This document shows positions 1-8,118 of a stretch of DNA of 64,000 nucleotides, one piece after another. A program made the translations under genes and the position numbers. Location of the stretch: the NCBI GenBank assembly GCA_937895845.1, contig CALBLK010000077.1, positions 43,073 to 107,072 on the forward strand. The letters run 5' to 3'. The notes beneath the pieces were generated by a model. It had not been told where the DNA came from. It saw only the letters and a program-made list of their open reading frames with translations, and did not search any database. The first letter of the stretch is position 1. Each line of letters starts with the position of its first letter. The DNA comes from an uncultured Prevotella sp. GTDB taxonomy: Bacteria; Bacteroidota; Bacteroidia; Bacteroidales; Bacteroidaceae.

Positions 1-1860
1 CTGGCCGCACCGATGGTTGTGGGGACGCCTTATGCCCTGCCTTTCAAGGAGACCTTTGCCAAGGACGGCAATGCCTACGGCTTCTGGGAGTCCCAGGGCA
101 ACGGCTTCGGCTACCAGATGGGATATGCCGGTGTGGAGGCTTCTGCCACTGAGGATGCCAATGGCGACGGCGGCAGTGCCAAAATCAGCACATACTACGA
201 GGACTGTGTGTCACTTGTTTCTGGTAAGATTGCCTTGGGCCAGGCAAACAAGCCTGTGTTCAGATACAGCCAGAAGACAGCTTCGGTCGAAGGCGCCATA
301 CGCCCCTTTGTCATCAAGTCTGACGGCACTCTCGAGTACCTTGCCGCTGAAAGTCTTGATGGGTATGCCGATTCGGGCCAGTGGGTTGCACGCTCCTACG
401 ACATGAGCGCCTACAAGGGGCAGCCATGGATACGGCTGGGCATCGCTTTCGACCAGTCCACGGTCAAGTACAAGAGTAACAGCTTGTATATAGACAACTT
501 TATTGTGATTGACGAGACACACGAGACCCTCAGCGTTGGCTTGTCGGCTCCGGCCAGGATGCGTAAAGGTCATGCTGGCAACGTACGTGTAACGGTAACC
601 AACTATGGCAATGCTGCAAGTGGCTACACCATGACGCTGACCGAAGGCAAGACAGCGATAAAGCATATTGCCGTGAGCGAGCCACTGGCACAGATGCAGA
701 CACGTATATTTGACATTGTCTACAAGCCCTCGGCACTCATCGAAGGGCAGAAAGTTGTTCTTACGGCCACTGCCGAGGCCGGCGAGGGTTCAACGGCACA
801 TGCAGCCAATGCATCCTTTGAGGTTCATGTGTCTGATGCACAGCAGCCCTCAGCCACGGGGCTTACAGCCCAGGTTGACCAGGGCAGGGTGAGACTGGCC
901 TGGACTGCTGCCGCCGAGATCAGCCAGCTAACAGATGACTTCGAGGACTACAGCGAGTGGAGCACAGACCAAGCCGGTGACTGGAGCTTTATCGATGGTG
1001 ACAAAGGTGTCACCTATGGCTATTTTGACATTCATGGCCTCTACTATAACAACGAGAAGACGCCTTTTGCCTACATCGTATGGACACCTACAAACTATGG
1101 TGGAGAGGACATCACTGTTGCCAACCCTTCGGCCAAACCCGCCAGCGGACTTAATGCCATGGCCTCGGTCTACAGCTACCACCGCAGCGAGTCAGGCCAG
1201 CTCACCCCGCTCAATGCTGACAACTGGATGATTAGCCCAGAACTTACCGGCGAGGCTCAGACCGTCAGATTCAAGGTCAATAACATCAACGCCTCACACC
1301 CGGAGAACTATCAGGTGCTGTACAGCACTACAGGCAAGGAAGTGTCCGACTTTCAGCTTATCAGCGAGAAGACAGTGAGCAGCGGCCTGTGGGACGAAGT
1401 GAGCACAGAGCTTCCACTTGGAGCGCGTTACCTTGCCATCCGTCATTGCACCAAGGTCGTAGAGAATCCATCGGGTGTCGGCTATTCTTCTGCACCTTAC
1501 CTCTTCCTGGTTGACGATGTAACCATGGCCTCTATGGGGTGCAAGTTCACAGGCTACAACATTTACCGTGACGGTCAGCTGTTAGGCAGCACTACCGAGA
1601 ACCGGTATATTGACCTGGCTGTCCTTGGCGACAGCCAAAACCACACATACCAAGTGACGGCACTCTATGCCGATGGCACCGAGTCTGTACCCGTAACGGC
1701 TACTGTCAATGTGCCTACCGGTATAGACGGCATTGAGACTGGTGCTATCGCCCCCGCTACCGACACGGTGTTTACCCTTGACGGACGAAAACTCAACCTC
1801 AAGGCACCCTTGCACCGAGGTATCTACATCAAGAATGGCAGAAAGGTTGTCGTAAAATAG
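1..1860 (+). CDS. Secreted adhesin-like protein with choice-of-anchor J domains, 3' part only
   Basis: The reading frame is already open at base 1, so the gene is cut by the window edge and its true start is not visible. The visible 619 residues look like two choice-of-anchor J (cleaved-adhesin-like) beta-sandwich regions, at roughly residues 5-170 and 310-510, joined by an Ig/CARDB-like stretch and followed by a fibronectin-like segment. The last 30 or so residues (FTLDGRKL, then GIYIKNGRKVVVK) match the C-terminal domain that Prevotella and relatives use for type IX secretion and surface attachment. A cell-surface or extracellular role is therefore likely; enzymatic activity, if any, would lie in the missing N-terminal part. 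A strong hairpin terminator follows the stop codon. Confidence 0.75.
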   Translation: MAAPMVVGTPYALPFKETFAKDGNAYGFWESQGNGFGYQMGYAGVEASATEDANGDGGSAKISTYYEDCVSLVSGKIALGQANKPVFRYSQKTASVEGAIRPFVIKSDGTLEYLAAESLDGYADSGQWVARSYDMSAYKGQPWIRLGIAFDQSTVKYKSNSLYIDNFIVIDETHETLSVGLSAPARMRKGHAGNVRVTVTNYGNAASGYTMTLTEGKTAIKHIAVSEPLAQMQTRIFDIVYKPSALIEGQKVVLTATAEAGEGSTAHAANASFEVHVSDAQQPSATGLTAQVDQGRVRLAWTAAAEISQLTDDFEDYSEWSTDQAGDWSFIDGDKGVTYGYFDIHGLYYNNEKTPFAYIVWTPTNYGGEDITVANPSAKPASGLNAMASVYSYHRSESGQLTPLNADNWMISPELTGEAQTVRFKVNNINASHPENYQVLYSTTGKEVSDFQLISEKTVSSGLWDEVSTELPLGARYLAIRHCTKVVENPSGVGYSSAPYLFLVDDVTMASMGCKFTGYNIYRDGQLLGSTTENRYIDLAVLGDSQNHTYQVTALYADGTESVPVTATVNVPTGIDGIETGAIAPATDTVFTLDGRKLNLKAPLHRGIYIKNGRKVVVK

Positions 1861-1946
1861 CGACTACGCCATGTTATGCATTGCAAGCGTGTGTGACAAA
1901 ACTACAATGTTCTCTCTGAATAGTTGCAGATTGTAATCACAGCATC

Positions 1947-1994
1947 AAAAGGGAGCGTATCAATACTCTAAACAGGGTTTGATACGCTCCTTTT
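1947..1994 (+). terminator. Hairpin terminator after the adhesin-like gene
   Basis: Inverted repeat with arms GAGCGTATCAA (about 1953-1963) and TTGATACGCTC (1979-1989), extended by GG/CC and an A-run/T-run. It lies 87 bases after the stop codon and ends in TTTT, so it can work in either direction. Confidence 0.75.
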
Positions 1995-1998
1995 AGCT

Positions 1999-2035
1999 TT
2001 TAACCCAAATCGGTCATTAGACTGATTTGGGTTTA
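1999..2035. repeat. Dispersed intergenic repeat, copy A (hairpin form)
   Basis: The core AACCCAAATCGGTCATTAG is followed by GATTTGGGTT, so this copy is a small inverted repeat by itself. The same core recurs at 8032, 22107, 31969, 39111 and 45058. It sits just upstream of the accessory cassette and is inverted relative to the copy just downstream of that cassette. Confidence 0.6.
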
Positions 2036-2119
2036 ACTTGCAGTGAGTAATTTTCATCAAGTTGCTATATAAACGTAAAAAAACCTCTGTGTATATACGA
2101 GATTGTGATGTTTAATATT

Positions 2120-2127
2120 TACCTTTG
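2120..2127 (+). promoter_or_regulatory. Bacteroidota -7 promoter element for the cassette
   Basis: TACCTTTG matches the TAnnTTTG consensus and lies 22 bases before the ATG at 2149. It argues for the 2149 start over the in-frame ATG at 2125, which overlaps the promoter. Confidence 0.65.
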
Positions 2128-2148
2128 CATTCAAATTCGAATCTAAAC

Positions 2149-2361
2149 ATGGCAAACAAAGAATTAAACAGGCTGAAGGTTGTTCTTGCAGAAAAGAAGA
2201 AAACGAACAAATGGCTTGGTGAGCAACTGGGAAAGGACAAGACAACCATATCAAAATGGTGTACCAATACTTGTCAGCCAGATTTGGGTAATCTTATGAA
2301 GATAGCCAAACTGCTTGAAGTGGAAGTGGCAGACCTTCTCAGGGAAGATAATATAGACTGA
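2149..2361 (+). CDS. Small HTH (XRE/Cro-like) transcriptional regulator
   Basis: A 70-residue protein that is almost entirely one helix-turn-helix of the XRE/Cro type: WLGEQLGKDKTTISKW followed by LGNLMKIAKLLEVEVADLL is the classic XRE core. It probably binds the cassette promoter and sets expression of the genes behind it, as small XRE proteins often do in restriction and toxin-antitoxin loci. The start at 2149 is chosen because an upstream ATG (2125) falls inside the promoter. The next gene begins 4 bases after this stop, so they are almost certainly co-transcribed. The regulatory role is inferred from family and position; the target operator was not identified. Confidence 0.85.
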   Translation: MANKELNRLKVVLAEKKKTNKWLGEQLGKDKTTISKWCTNTCQPDLGNLMKIAKLLEVEVADLLREDNID

Positions 2362-2365
2362 CAAA

Positions 2366-3448
2366 ATGACAACAGACTATAAAGACGACAGACTCTCAAT
2401 ATGGAGTGGTGATTATGCCGAGATACTGCGACACACTGTCGCAGTAATTGAGCACGCACGGACAGAAATAGCCCGACATGTCAATGGCTATGTCTCTACC
2501 GCCTATAGGGAAATTGGTCAAATGCTTCACGAACGCAAAATAGAAAGTGGGTATGGCGACAGCGTTGTAAAGAGGTTGTCGGCAGATCTGAAAGAGCGAT
2601 ACCCCAAGATGGGTGTTTCGCCACGCCAACTTTGGAACATGAAGAAGTTTTATGAGCGTTATGCCGAGCACGATGAGAAAGTGCTACGGAGCGTAGCACT
2701 TTTACCGTGGTCGCACAATCTGCTACTGTTGAGCAAGGGCTTGGATGATGATGCAACTCTCTATTATGCCACAAAAACAGTGGAAAAAGGTTGGAACCGT
2801 GACTTGTTGCTCAATGCTATCAAACTCAATATGTATGAGACACAGACATTGGCAAGAGTAGACAACAATTTCGACCGCACTCTTCCTGCCGAGCAAGCAC
2901 AGTATGCCAATGAAGTGTTCAGTAGCAGCTATAACCTCGGTTTCTTGGGTGTGACAAGTCCTATCTTGGAGCTTGAACTTGAAGACCGCCTTGTAAAAGC
3001 CATCACACGTTTCCTTATGGAGCTTGGCAATGGCTTCACGTTCATAGGCAATCAGCATGTGTTGGAATATAACGGTAAGGAGAGTAAGGTTGATATGCTG
3101 TTTTTTCATCGAGGGCTTCGCTGTCTTGTTGCCGTTGACTTGAAGATAGGTGCTTTCAAACCTGAGTATGCTGGAAAAATGAACTATTATCTGTCTCTGC
3201 TTGACCGTCTTGAACGTGGTACAGACGAGAATCGTTCCATTGGTATCATACTTTGTGCGGAGAAAGACCGTGTAGAGGTGGAACTCGCACTCGAAGATAT
3301 GGGTAAGCCTATCGGAGTGGCAGACTATCAACTGATAGTACCGAAAGAGAAATTACAAAAAGTACTTGCTGACGAGATAAAGGCGTTTAGTGAGGAGAAA
3401 GGAAATGGCAATAAATTACCTAAATCAAGAAAATCAAATGGCAAATAA
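2366..3448 (+). CDS. DUF1016 / YhcG-type PD-(D/E)xK nuclease family protein
   Basis: A 360-residue protein with the two-part layout of the YhcG/DUF1016 family: an N-terminal alpha-helical region (GQMLHERK, SPRQLWNMKKFYERY) and a C-terminal nuclease-like fold. The putative active site has Asp243 (KVDMLFF) and Asp258-x-Lys260 (VAVDLKIG), which fits PD-(D/E)xK spacing. Length is usual for the family. Members are commonly found in defence islands and next to type I restriction genes; their biochemical role is poorly defined. Here it lies between a regulator and a McrBC-like pair, and the next gene starts inside its last 44 bases. DNA cleavage is inferred from the motif, not shown. Confidence 0.85.
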   Translation: MTTDYKDDRLSIWSGDYAEILRHTVAVIEHARTEIARHVNGYVSTAYREIGQMLHERKIESGYGDSVVKRLSADLKERYPKMGVSPRQLWNMKKFYERYAEHDEKVLRSVALLPWSHNLLLLSKGLDDDATLYYATKTVEKGWNRDLLLNAIKLNMYETQTLARVDNNFDRTLPAEQAQYANEVFSSSYNLGFLGVTSPILELELEDRLVKAITRFLMELGNGFTFIGNQHVLEYNGKESKVDMLFFHRGLRCLVAVDLKIGAFKPEYAGKMNYYLSLLDRLERGTDENRSIGIILCAEKDRVEVELALEDMGKPIGVADYQLIVPKEKLQKVLADEIKAFSEEKGNGNKLPKSRKSNGK

Positions 3449-5414
3449 AGATTCTGTGAGTTTTGATGAGTTAGTTTCTACTCTTAAAGAGATGAACGAT
3501 AAGATCGGTTCTCTTTCTTATTACTTATTTGCCATCAAATACGGCAAATTTCTAAAGGACCAAAATCTAACAGAAATAATTCGTTCCGCCAATCTGACTG
3601 AAAGTATGTCGAAAGAACTCAGCAAGGGACTCCGAATATATAATATACTTTCTAACAATGATTTTGGCTTGGAATTGAAAGAGGGTGATGATTGCACACT
3701 GCTGATACAAGAGGCGAGAAAAAATCTACCATTATCGAGTTTGGCTGATATTCTTTATCAGATGGAAAAAGACCGAAATGATTTTGGTATTGGTGCGACT
3801 GCTACAGCATTTGGTTTTAAATATGGAAAAGCCATCACGGCTTCAAATTATTCATGCGGCAACATCATAGATGAAGCTAAAAAATTACATCCGGATTTTG
3901 GACTGACACACACGCATGACGCAACAATTAGATATGGAGTAGATTTGTACAGTATGTTTGAGAATGGTTCTTTTGGGTTGCAATTCTCTAAAAGCGGTTT
4001 ATCCTCAAACTATAGCCAAACGCCGACCTTAGCCAACAAAAAACAGACACTATTCCTCACCGCCCTCCGCACCAAGCCCTTCATGCTTCTTGCCGGTATC
4101 AGCGGTACTGGCAAGAGCCGCATTGTGCGCAAGTTGGCACAGGCGACAGTTACTGAGGAACGGCAAAAATCCGAAGGATATAAGGGCAATGATTGGGAAA
4201 ATGACCGTTGGACGCTGCATTCGCCAGCTAACTTTGAACTGATACAGGTGAAGCCAAACTGGCACAACTCAATGGATGTTATCGGCTATTTGTCGAACAT
4301 TCCAAGTCCGCACTATGTGTTCACGCCATTCATTGAGTTTATCGTCAAGGCATGGCTGCATCCCCAAGTGCCATTCTTTTTGTGCCTTGACGAGATGAAC
4401 CTTGCTCCAGTGGAAGAATACTTTGCCGAGTTTCTGAGTGCCATTGAGAGCCGCAGTTTTGAGAACGGTGAATACATGACCGACCCCATCATCAAACCGT
4501 TCAACTCGTTTGGCACTGCCAAGGATGAGAAAGGCGCAGAAATGAATATCGGCGACACGATGATCAACACACTGTTCCCTGATTTCAAGGCAAGCGACAC
4601 GGATTCTGCGATGGCAAAGGTTATCAAGCATTTCCGCACTAAAGGACTGACCCTGCCCAAGAACCTCATTGTCATAGGCACGGTGAATATGGACGAGACC
4701 ACTTTCTCATTCTCACGCAAAGTGCTTGACAGAGCCATGTCGGTGGAAATGAACGAAGTGAACTACGACAGCTTCTTGACCGACACTACGGATGATGACC
4801 TCAAGGCCATCGTAAAGGCATTTGAGGATAATGGTGACGCCGACTTGAACGCTCTGCTTGTAGACCGCCACATCGAAGCAAGGGAAATCATTGACGAACT
4901 GGGCGAGGATGCAAAGTTTGCCATAGACTATCTGAAGCGCATCAATGCCCTGCTTGAAGGCACACCGTTCAAACTGGGCTACCGCGCCGCCAACGAAGCG
5001 TTGATTTATCTGCAAGCATCGCACGAGTTCGGGCAGACCGACCGCATAGCCGCGCTTGACAACTTTACGCTGATGAAGATTCTCTCACGCATAGAGGGCG
5101 ACGAGACGAAACTGAAAATCACCGATTCGGAAGCCGACAAAGAGCGCATAGCCAATGCCGGTGTGAACATAGATGATGCCAAGCGGTATGGCGAACTGAA
5201 CATACTCACGGCACTGCGGAACATCATCACGCAAATGTTGGGCGAACCGAATAACACCGATGCTGATAGCAATGCAGCCGAAGAAACGGCAACAGGGAAT
5301 GGCGAGAAAACAGTTTCAACAGAGCAGAAAAAGAAAGGGTTGCAGTCTGTCAAGAAGATTGACAGCATGCTCAGCCAACTCAAGCGTGACCATTTCGTTT
5401 CCTATTGGAACTAA
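3405..5414 (+). CDS. McrB-like AAA+ NTPase with duplicated N-terminal module
   Basis: Numbered from the ATG at 3405 (preceded by AGGAGAAAGG; GTG 3390 and ATG 3438 are alternatives), this is 669 residues. The AAA+ part has Walker A GISGTGKS (231-238), Walker B LCLDEMN (about 326-332) and a sensor stretch GTVNMDETT (425-433) close to the McrB signature, so it is likely the GTP- or ATP-driven motor of a McrBC-like complex. The first 200 residues do not look like known McrB target-binding domains. They contain two related blocks (about 42-96 and 136-197), each running from xYGK through a II-x-x-A helix to an FGL(E/Q)(L/F) end. Base composition changes sharply at about 4020, where this module ends: bases 3481-3540 are 32% GC by hand count, 4081-4140 are 57%. 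It overlaps the nuclease gene upstream and is followed 21 bases later by the McrC-like gene. Confidence 0.85.
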   Translation: MAINYLNQENQMANKDSVSFDELVSTLKEMNDKIGSLSYYLFAIKYGKFLKDQNLTEIIRSANLTESMSKELSKGLRIYNILSNNDFGLELKEGDDCTLLIQEARKNLPLSSLADILYQMEKDRNDFGIGATATAFGFKYGKAITASNYSCGNIIDEAKKLHPDFGLTHTHDATIRYGVDLYSMFENGSFGLQFSKSGLSSNYSQTPTLANKKQTLFLTALRTKPFMLLAGISGTGKSRIVRKLAQATVTEERQKSEGYKGNDWENDRWTLHSPANFELIQVKPNWHNSMDVIGYLSNIPSPHYVFTPFIEFIVKAWLHPQVPFFLCLDEMNLAPVEEYFAEFLSAIESRSFENGEYMTDPIIKPFNSFGTAKDEKGAEMNIGDTMINTLFPDFKASDTDSAMAKVIKHFRTKGLTLPKNLIVIGTVNMDETTFSFSRKVLDRAMSVEMNEVNYDSFLTDTTDDDLKAIVKAFEDNGDADLNALLVDRHIEAREIIDELGEDAKFAIDYLKRINALLEGTPFKLGYRAANEALIYLQASHEFGQTDRIAALDNFTLMKILSRIEGDETKLKITDSEADKERIANAGVNIDDAKRYGELNILTALRNIITQMLGEPNNTDADSNAAEETATGNGEKTVSTEQKKKGLQSVKKIDSMLSQLKRDHFVSYWN

Positions 5415-5435
5415 CCGTTATATTGCACGACGCAC

Positions 5436-7784
5436 ATGGCAAGCGTATTCAACTTTGAAGTGGCCAACGAGGACTTGCTGGCAAGGTTCTCGTGTCCGAA
5501 CCATGGGCGGAGAATAGCCGAGACCATCCGCAATCTCTGTACCGGCACTGGCAGTCATGACAGTGCCGCAAAGTTGTTGTGCCGCTACACATCAGAAACT
5601 CCGAATGTAAGGTTCTCTTTTGACGGAAACGCACCGGAGGGGAATGACATCCGCCATGAGGCCGTGTTCTTCGAGAATACGGAATATCCGCTTATCGTGC
5701 GTAGCCACGGAAAGGCATTGCAGGACTTGTCGCTTGCCATCAACGACCATCTGCGCACAGACGGCAAAGACAAAAGCACCATCATCAGCACTGGTGATGA
5801 ACTGTACGGCTCGCTGAACTTCCACAACCAAGTGGGCATGACCGACTTCTGCATCAGCTACAGGGTGAAAGGCGAGGAGCAGGCCAAGGAACTGAAGTTC
5901 ATCACCGAGGTGTTGAGCTACAAGTTGGACTACCGCTCCGACCTGAAGACCATCATCTCTGACATAGAGCATGAGTATGCCATGCTGAGCACATCGTTCC
6001 TGAAGGACACCTATCTCAGTATGCGCCAAGGCACAGGTGAGAACAATCCGCTGATATGGTGGCAGATATTCAAATCGTGCTATAAAGACATCATGACGGC
6101 TGCACGCCAAATCATTGACCGTCCCAAGCGGCGGTTGCGCTCCGTAGCCAAGTATGAGCGGGCAGAGCGCATGGCGTATGTCCCAAGGGAACTGGAAAAC
6201 GAATACCAGACGCACAGGGACAATCCGGCCCACCTGTACCGCACAGAAGAACTGACGCTGAGCCACGACACCACTGAGAACCGCTTTCTGAAATACGCCA
6301 TCAGGGAAATGACGCACCGCTTTGCCGTGGTGAAAGAACACATCATGACCGCCATGCACCTTGACGACCCGAAGCGCATAGACACTTCGCTTGAAGAAAT
6401 GGAGAACGAGCTGACGCGCCTCTCCAACAATGCGTTTTTCCGTGGCGTAGGACAGTTCAAAGGATTCACGCAAGACAACCTCGTGATGAAACAGGCGCAA
6501 GGCTACAAGACTATCTTGGAGAAATGGGTGGAACTGCAGCAGGGCTATGAGTTGGAGGACGGCATGAGGAAACTGGAGGTGAAGGACATCTGTGACCTGT
6601 ATGAGATATGGTGCTTCATCAAGGTGAAGAACATTGTGCAGGACGTGATGAAAGAGCTGTGCAAGGATGCCAAACCAAAGGTGAACGGCAGAGACATTAC
6701 CAGCGACTTTATTCCGCAGCTTGTGTATGGCGGTTCGGTAAGTTTCATCAACCAATCAGGCATTGAGTTGGCAAGTGTGTGCTACAATGCCGAGGTGCGT
6801 GGAGGCAAATCCAATTCAGCCATAAGCGGTACAAGCACCATGACCACCGTGCAGCGCCCCGACATTGTGCTGCGGTTGAGCAAGCAGGCAGAAGGCAGCA
6901 TGAAGTTCACCTACCTGTTTGACGCCAAGTACCGCATTGCCGACACAGACGGGGGCGACAGCAGTTACGACAACCGTTATGATGTGCCGCCGGCGGACGC
7001 CATCGACCAGATGCACCGCTACCGCGACGCCATCTACTACACGGAAGAGGGGCGTGACCACGACCACTTGAAGAAGGAAATCATTGCGGGCTATGTGCTG
7101 TTCCCCGGCCGCATACCGCTGGAGGCCCTTGACACAGAGCATGGTGACTATTACTACCAGCAGTCGAACCGCCTGATTGGCATCGGCGCGTTTCCCTTGC
7201 GCCCCGACCAGGAGCGGCACGCCGCGGACGGAAGTGTCATTGTGAACGCCAACAGCCCGGAGCAAGCCTTGCGCCGACAGATACGCCACTGGCTCGAGGA
7301 CGGCAACGGGCGTGAGCGGCTGCTCGAAGAAAGCATTGCCCAGAAGGGGTTGGAATACTCGGACGAGCCGGTAAACAAAGGAACTTTCTACATTGCATCC
7401 GTAGACAGCCATGTGAATGCCGCCAAGAGATTGGTGCTGGATGGCCGGGGCAAAATATTCTTTTCGGGTTATAAGTCCATCCTTTCTGGTGTGGACTTCC
7501 AAAAGATAAAATACTTTGCCCCAGTGGATAACCATTTGGTAAAAGGATACTACCAAGTGCTCGCGGTGGAAGCGATGGATATGAGTGAAGTGCTGGCGAA
7601 AGGGAAAGCTGAAGCCAAAGGCGCAGCCTTGAAATATGGAGGCTATGACAAACCTATCCGCATTTGCTTGAAGCTGGGCAGATATACACTGCTATCCGCT
7701 CCTTTTGTCTATGGACTTGACGGCAACGCCTCCAAGGGTATTGCCATGACGAGGAAAGAGTTTAAAGAATATTGCAAAAGTTAA
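5436..7784 (+). CDS. McrC / DUF2357-like PD-(D/E)xK nuclease with extra C-terminal domain
   Basis: A 782-residue protein. The central part carries the DUF2357/McrC signature around residues 278-300 (TTENRFLKYAIREM), and a nuclease core with Pro475-Asp476 (RPDIVLR) and Asp496-x-Lys498 (LFDAKYRI), that is PD...DxK. The stretch DAIYYTEE...IIAGYVLFPG is also typical of McrC partners. This should be the cleavage subunit driven by the AAA+ protein upstream. Residues from about 645 to the end (138 aa, with KIKYFAPVDNHLVKGYYQV) go beyond the nuclease and look like a PUA/EVE-type base-reading fold; that assignment is tentative. Classic McrC is about 350 residues, so this is a much larger form. It is the last gene of the cassette. 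Confidence 0.8.
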   Translation: MASVFNFEVANEDLLARFSCPNHGRRIAETIRNLCTGTGSHDSAAKLLCRYTSETPNVRFSFDGNAPEGNDIRHEAVFFENTEYPLIVRSHGKALQDLSLAINDHLRTDGKDKSTIISTGDELYGSLNFHNQVGMTDFCISYRVKGEEQAKELKFITEVLSYKLDYRSDLKTIISDIEHEYAMLSTSFLKDTYLSMRQGTGENNPLIWWQIFKSCYKDIMTAARQIIDRPKRRLRSVAKYERAERMAYVPRELENEYQTHRDNPAHLYRTEELTLSHDTTENRFLKYAIREMTHRFAVVKEHIMTAMHLDDPKRIDTSLEEMENELTRLSNNAFFRGVGQFKGFTQDNLVMKQAQGYKTILEKWVELQQGYELEDGMRKLEVKDICDLYEIWCFIKVKNIVQDVMKELCKDAKPKVNGRDITSDFIPQLVYGGSVSFINQSGIELASVCYNAEVRGGKSNSAISGTSTMTTVQRPDIVLRLSKQAEGSMKFTYLFDAKYRIADTDGGDSSYDNRYDVPPADAIDQMHRYRDAIYYTEEGRDHDHLKKEIIAGYVLFPGRIPLEALDTEHGDYYYQQSNRLIGIGAFPLRPDQERHAADGSVIVNANSPEQALRRQIRHWLEDGNGRERLLEESIAQKGLEYSDEPVNKGTFYIASVDSHVNAAKRLVLDGRGKIFFSGYKSILSGVDFQKIKYFAPVDNHLVKGYYQVLAVEAMDMSEVLAKGKAEAKGAALKYGGYDKPIRICLKLGRYTLLSAPFVYGLDGNASKGIAMTRKEFKEYCKS

Positions 7785-7786
7785 GG

Positions 7787-7809
7787 TTGCCGAGAAAACC
7801 CGGCAACTG
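7787..7809 (+). terminator. Hairpin right after the McrC-like gene
   Basis: GTTGCCG and CGGCAAC arms around a short loop begin 3 bases after the stop codon. There is no T-run, so termination is uncertain. Confidence 0.4.
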
Positions 7810-7839
7810 CTACAGATGGGAAAAGCTACATGATAAAGT

Positions 7840-8000
7840 TCGTTCCAGCCGCTCAAACGGTGCGTTTCACGCTGCGGAACGGTGCGTTTCACGCTGCGGA
7901 ACGGTGCGTTTCAGCCGCTCAAACGGTGCGTTTCAGCGTGCGGAACAGCGCGTTTCAGCGTGCGGAACAGCGCGTTTCAGCGTGCGGAACGGCGCGTTCT
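7840..8000. repeat. 22-bp tandem repeat array, seven units
   Basis: Units start at 7840, 7862, 7884, 7906, 7928, 7950 and 7972, exactly 22 bases apart, with a partial unit from 7994. Each has the frame GCGTTTCA, a middle of two main types (CGCTGCGGAAC or GCCGCTCAAAC, with GCGTGCGGAAC as a variant) and CGGT or CAGC at the end. The period is not a multiple of three, so long open frames cross it in all plus-strand frames (for example 7772-8002 and 7830-8105). These are side effects of the repeat and not credible genes. A second, shorter 22-bp array lies at 55893. Confidence 0.85.
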
Positions 8001-8031
8001 GAGTGGCAATTCGGACAGCAACCTGTGGCAA

Positions 8032-8055
8032 AATCCAATGGCCGATTTGGGCTTA
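8032..8055 (-). repeat. Dispersed intergenic repeat, copy B
   Basis: Read on the minus strand: TTAAGCCCAAATCGGCCATT, the same core as copy A but inverted relative to it. Beyond the core the minus strand reads GGTTGCTGT then CCGAATTGC, resembling the longer copies at 22107 and 39111, and then runs into the 22-bp array. Confidence 0.55.
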
Positions 8056-8102
8056 AGGATAAAAACAAACTGAAAAAATTTTCTCTTGTCCGGCAAAAGT
8101 AT

Positions 8103-8110
8103 TAACTTTG
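8103..8110 (+). promoter_or_regulatory. Bacteroidota promoter of the small RNA
   Basis: TAACTTTG matches TAnnTTTG; a TTG lies near 8087, in the expected -33 region. Predicted start of transcription is about 8117-8121, right at the base of the RNA closing stem. Confidence 0.65.
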
Positions 8111-8118
8111 CATCACAA

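Noticed and set aside
5592..6755. 387-codon minus-strand ORF
   Set aside because: Antisense shadow of the McrC-like gene; the plus-strand frame has clear motifs.
7840..8000. CRISPR array
   Set aside because: The period is a constant 22 bases with no unique spacers, and no cas gene is in the window.
7772..8105. Three overlapping plus-strand ORFs (7772-8002, 7830-8105, 7882-8073)
   Set aside because: They are open only because the 22-bp repeat lacks stop codons; their protein repeats are the same array read in different frames.
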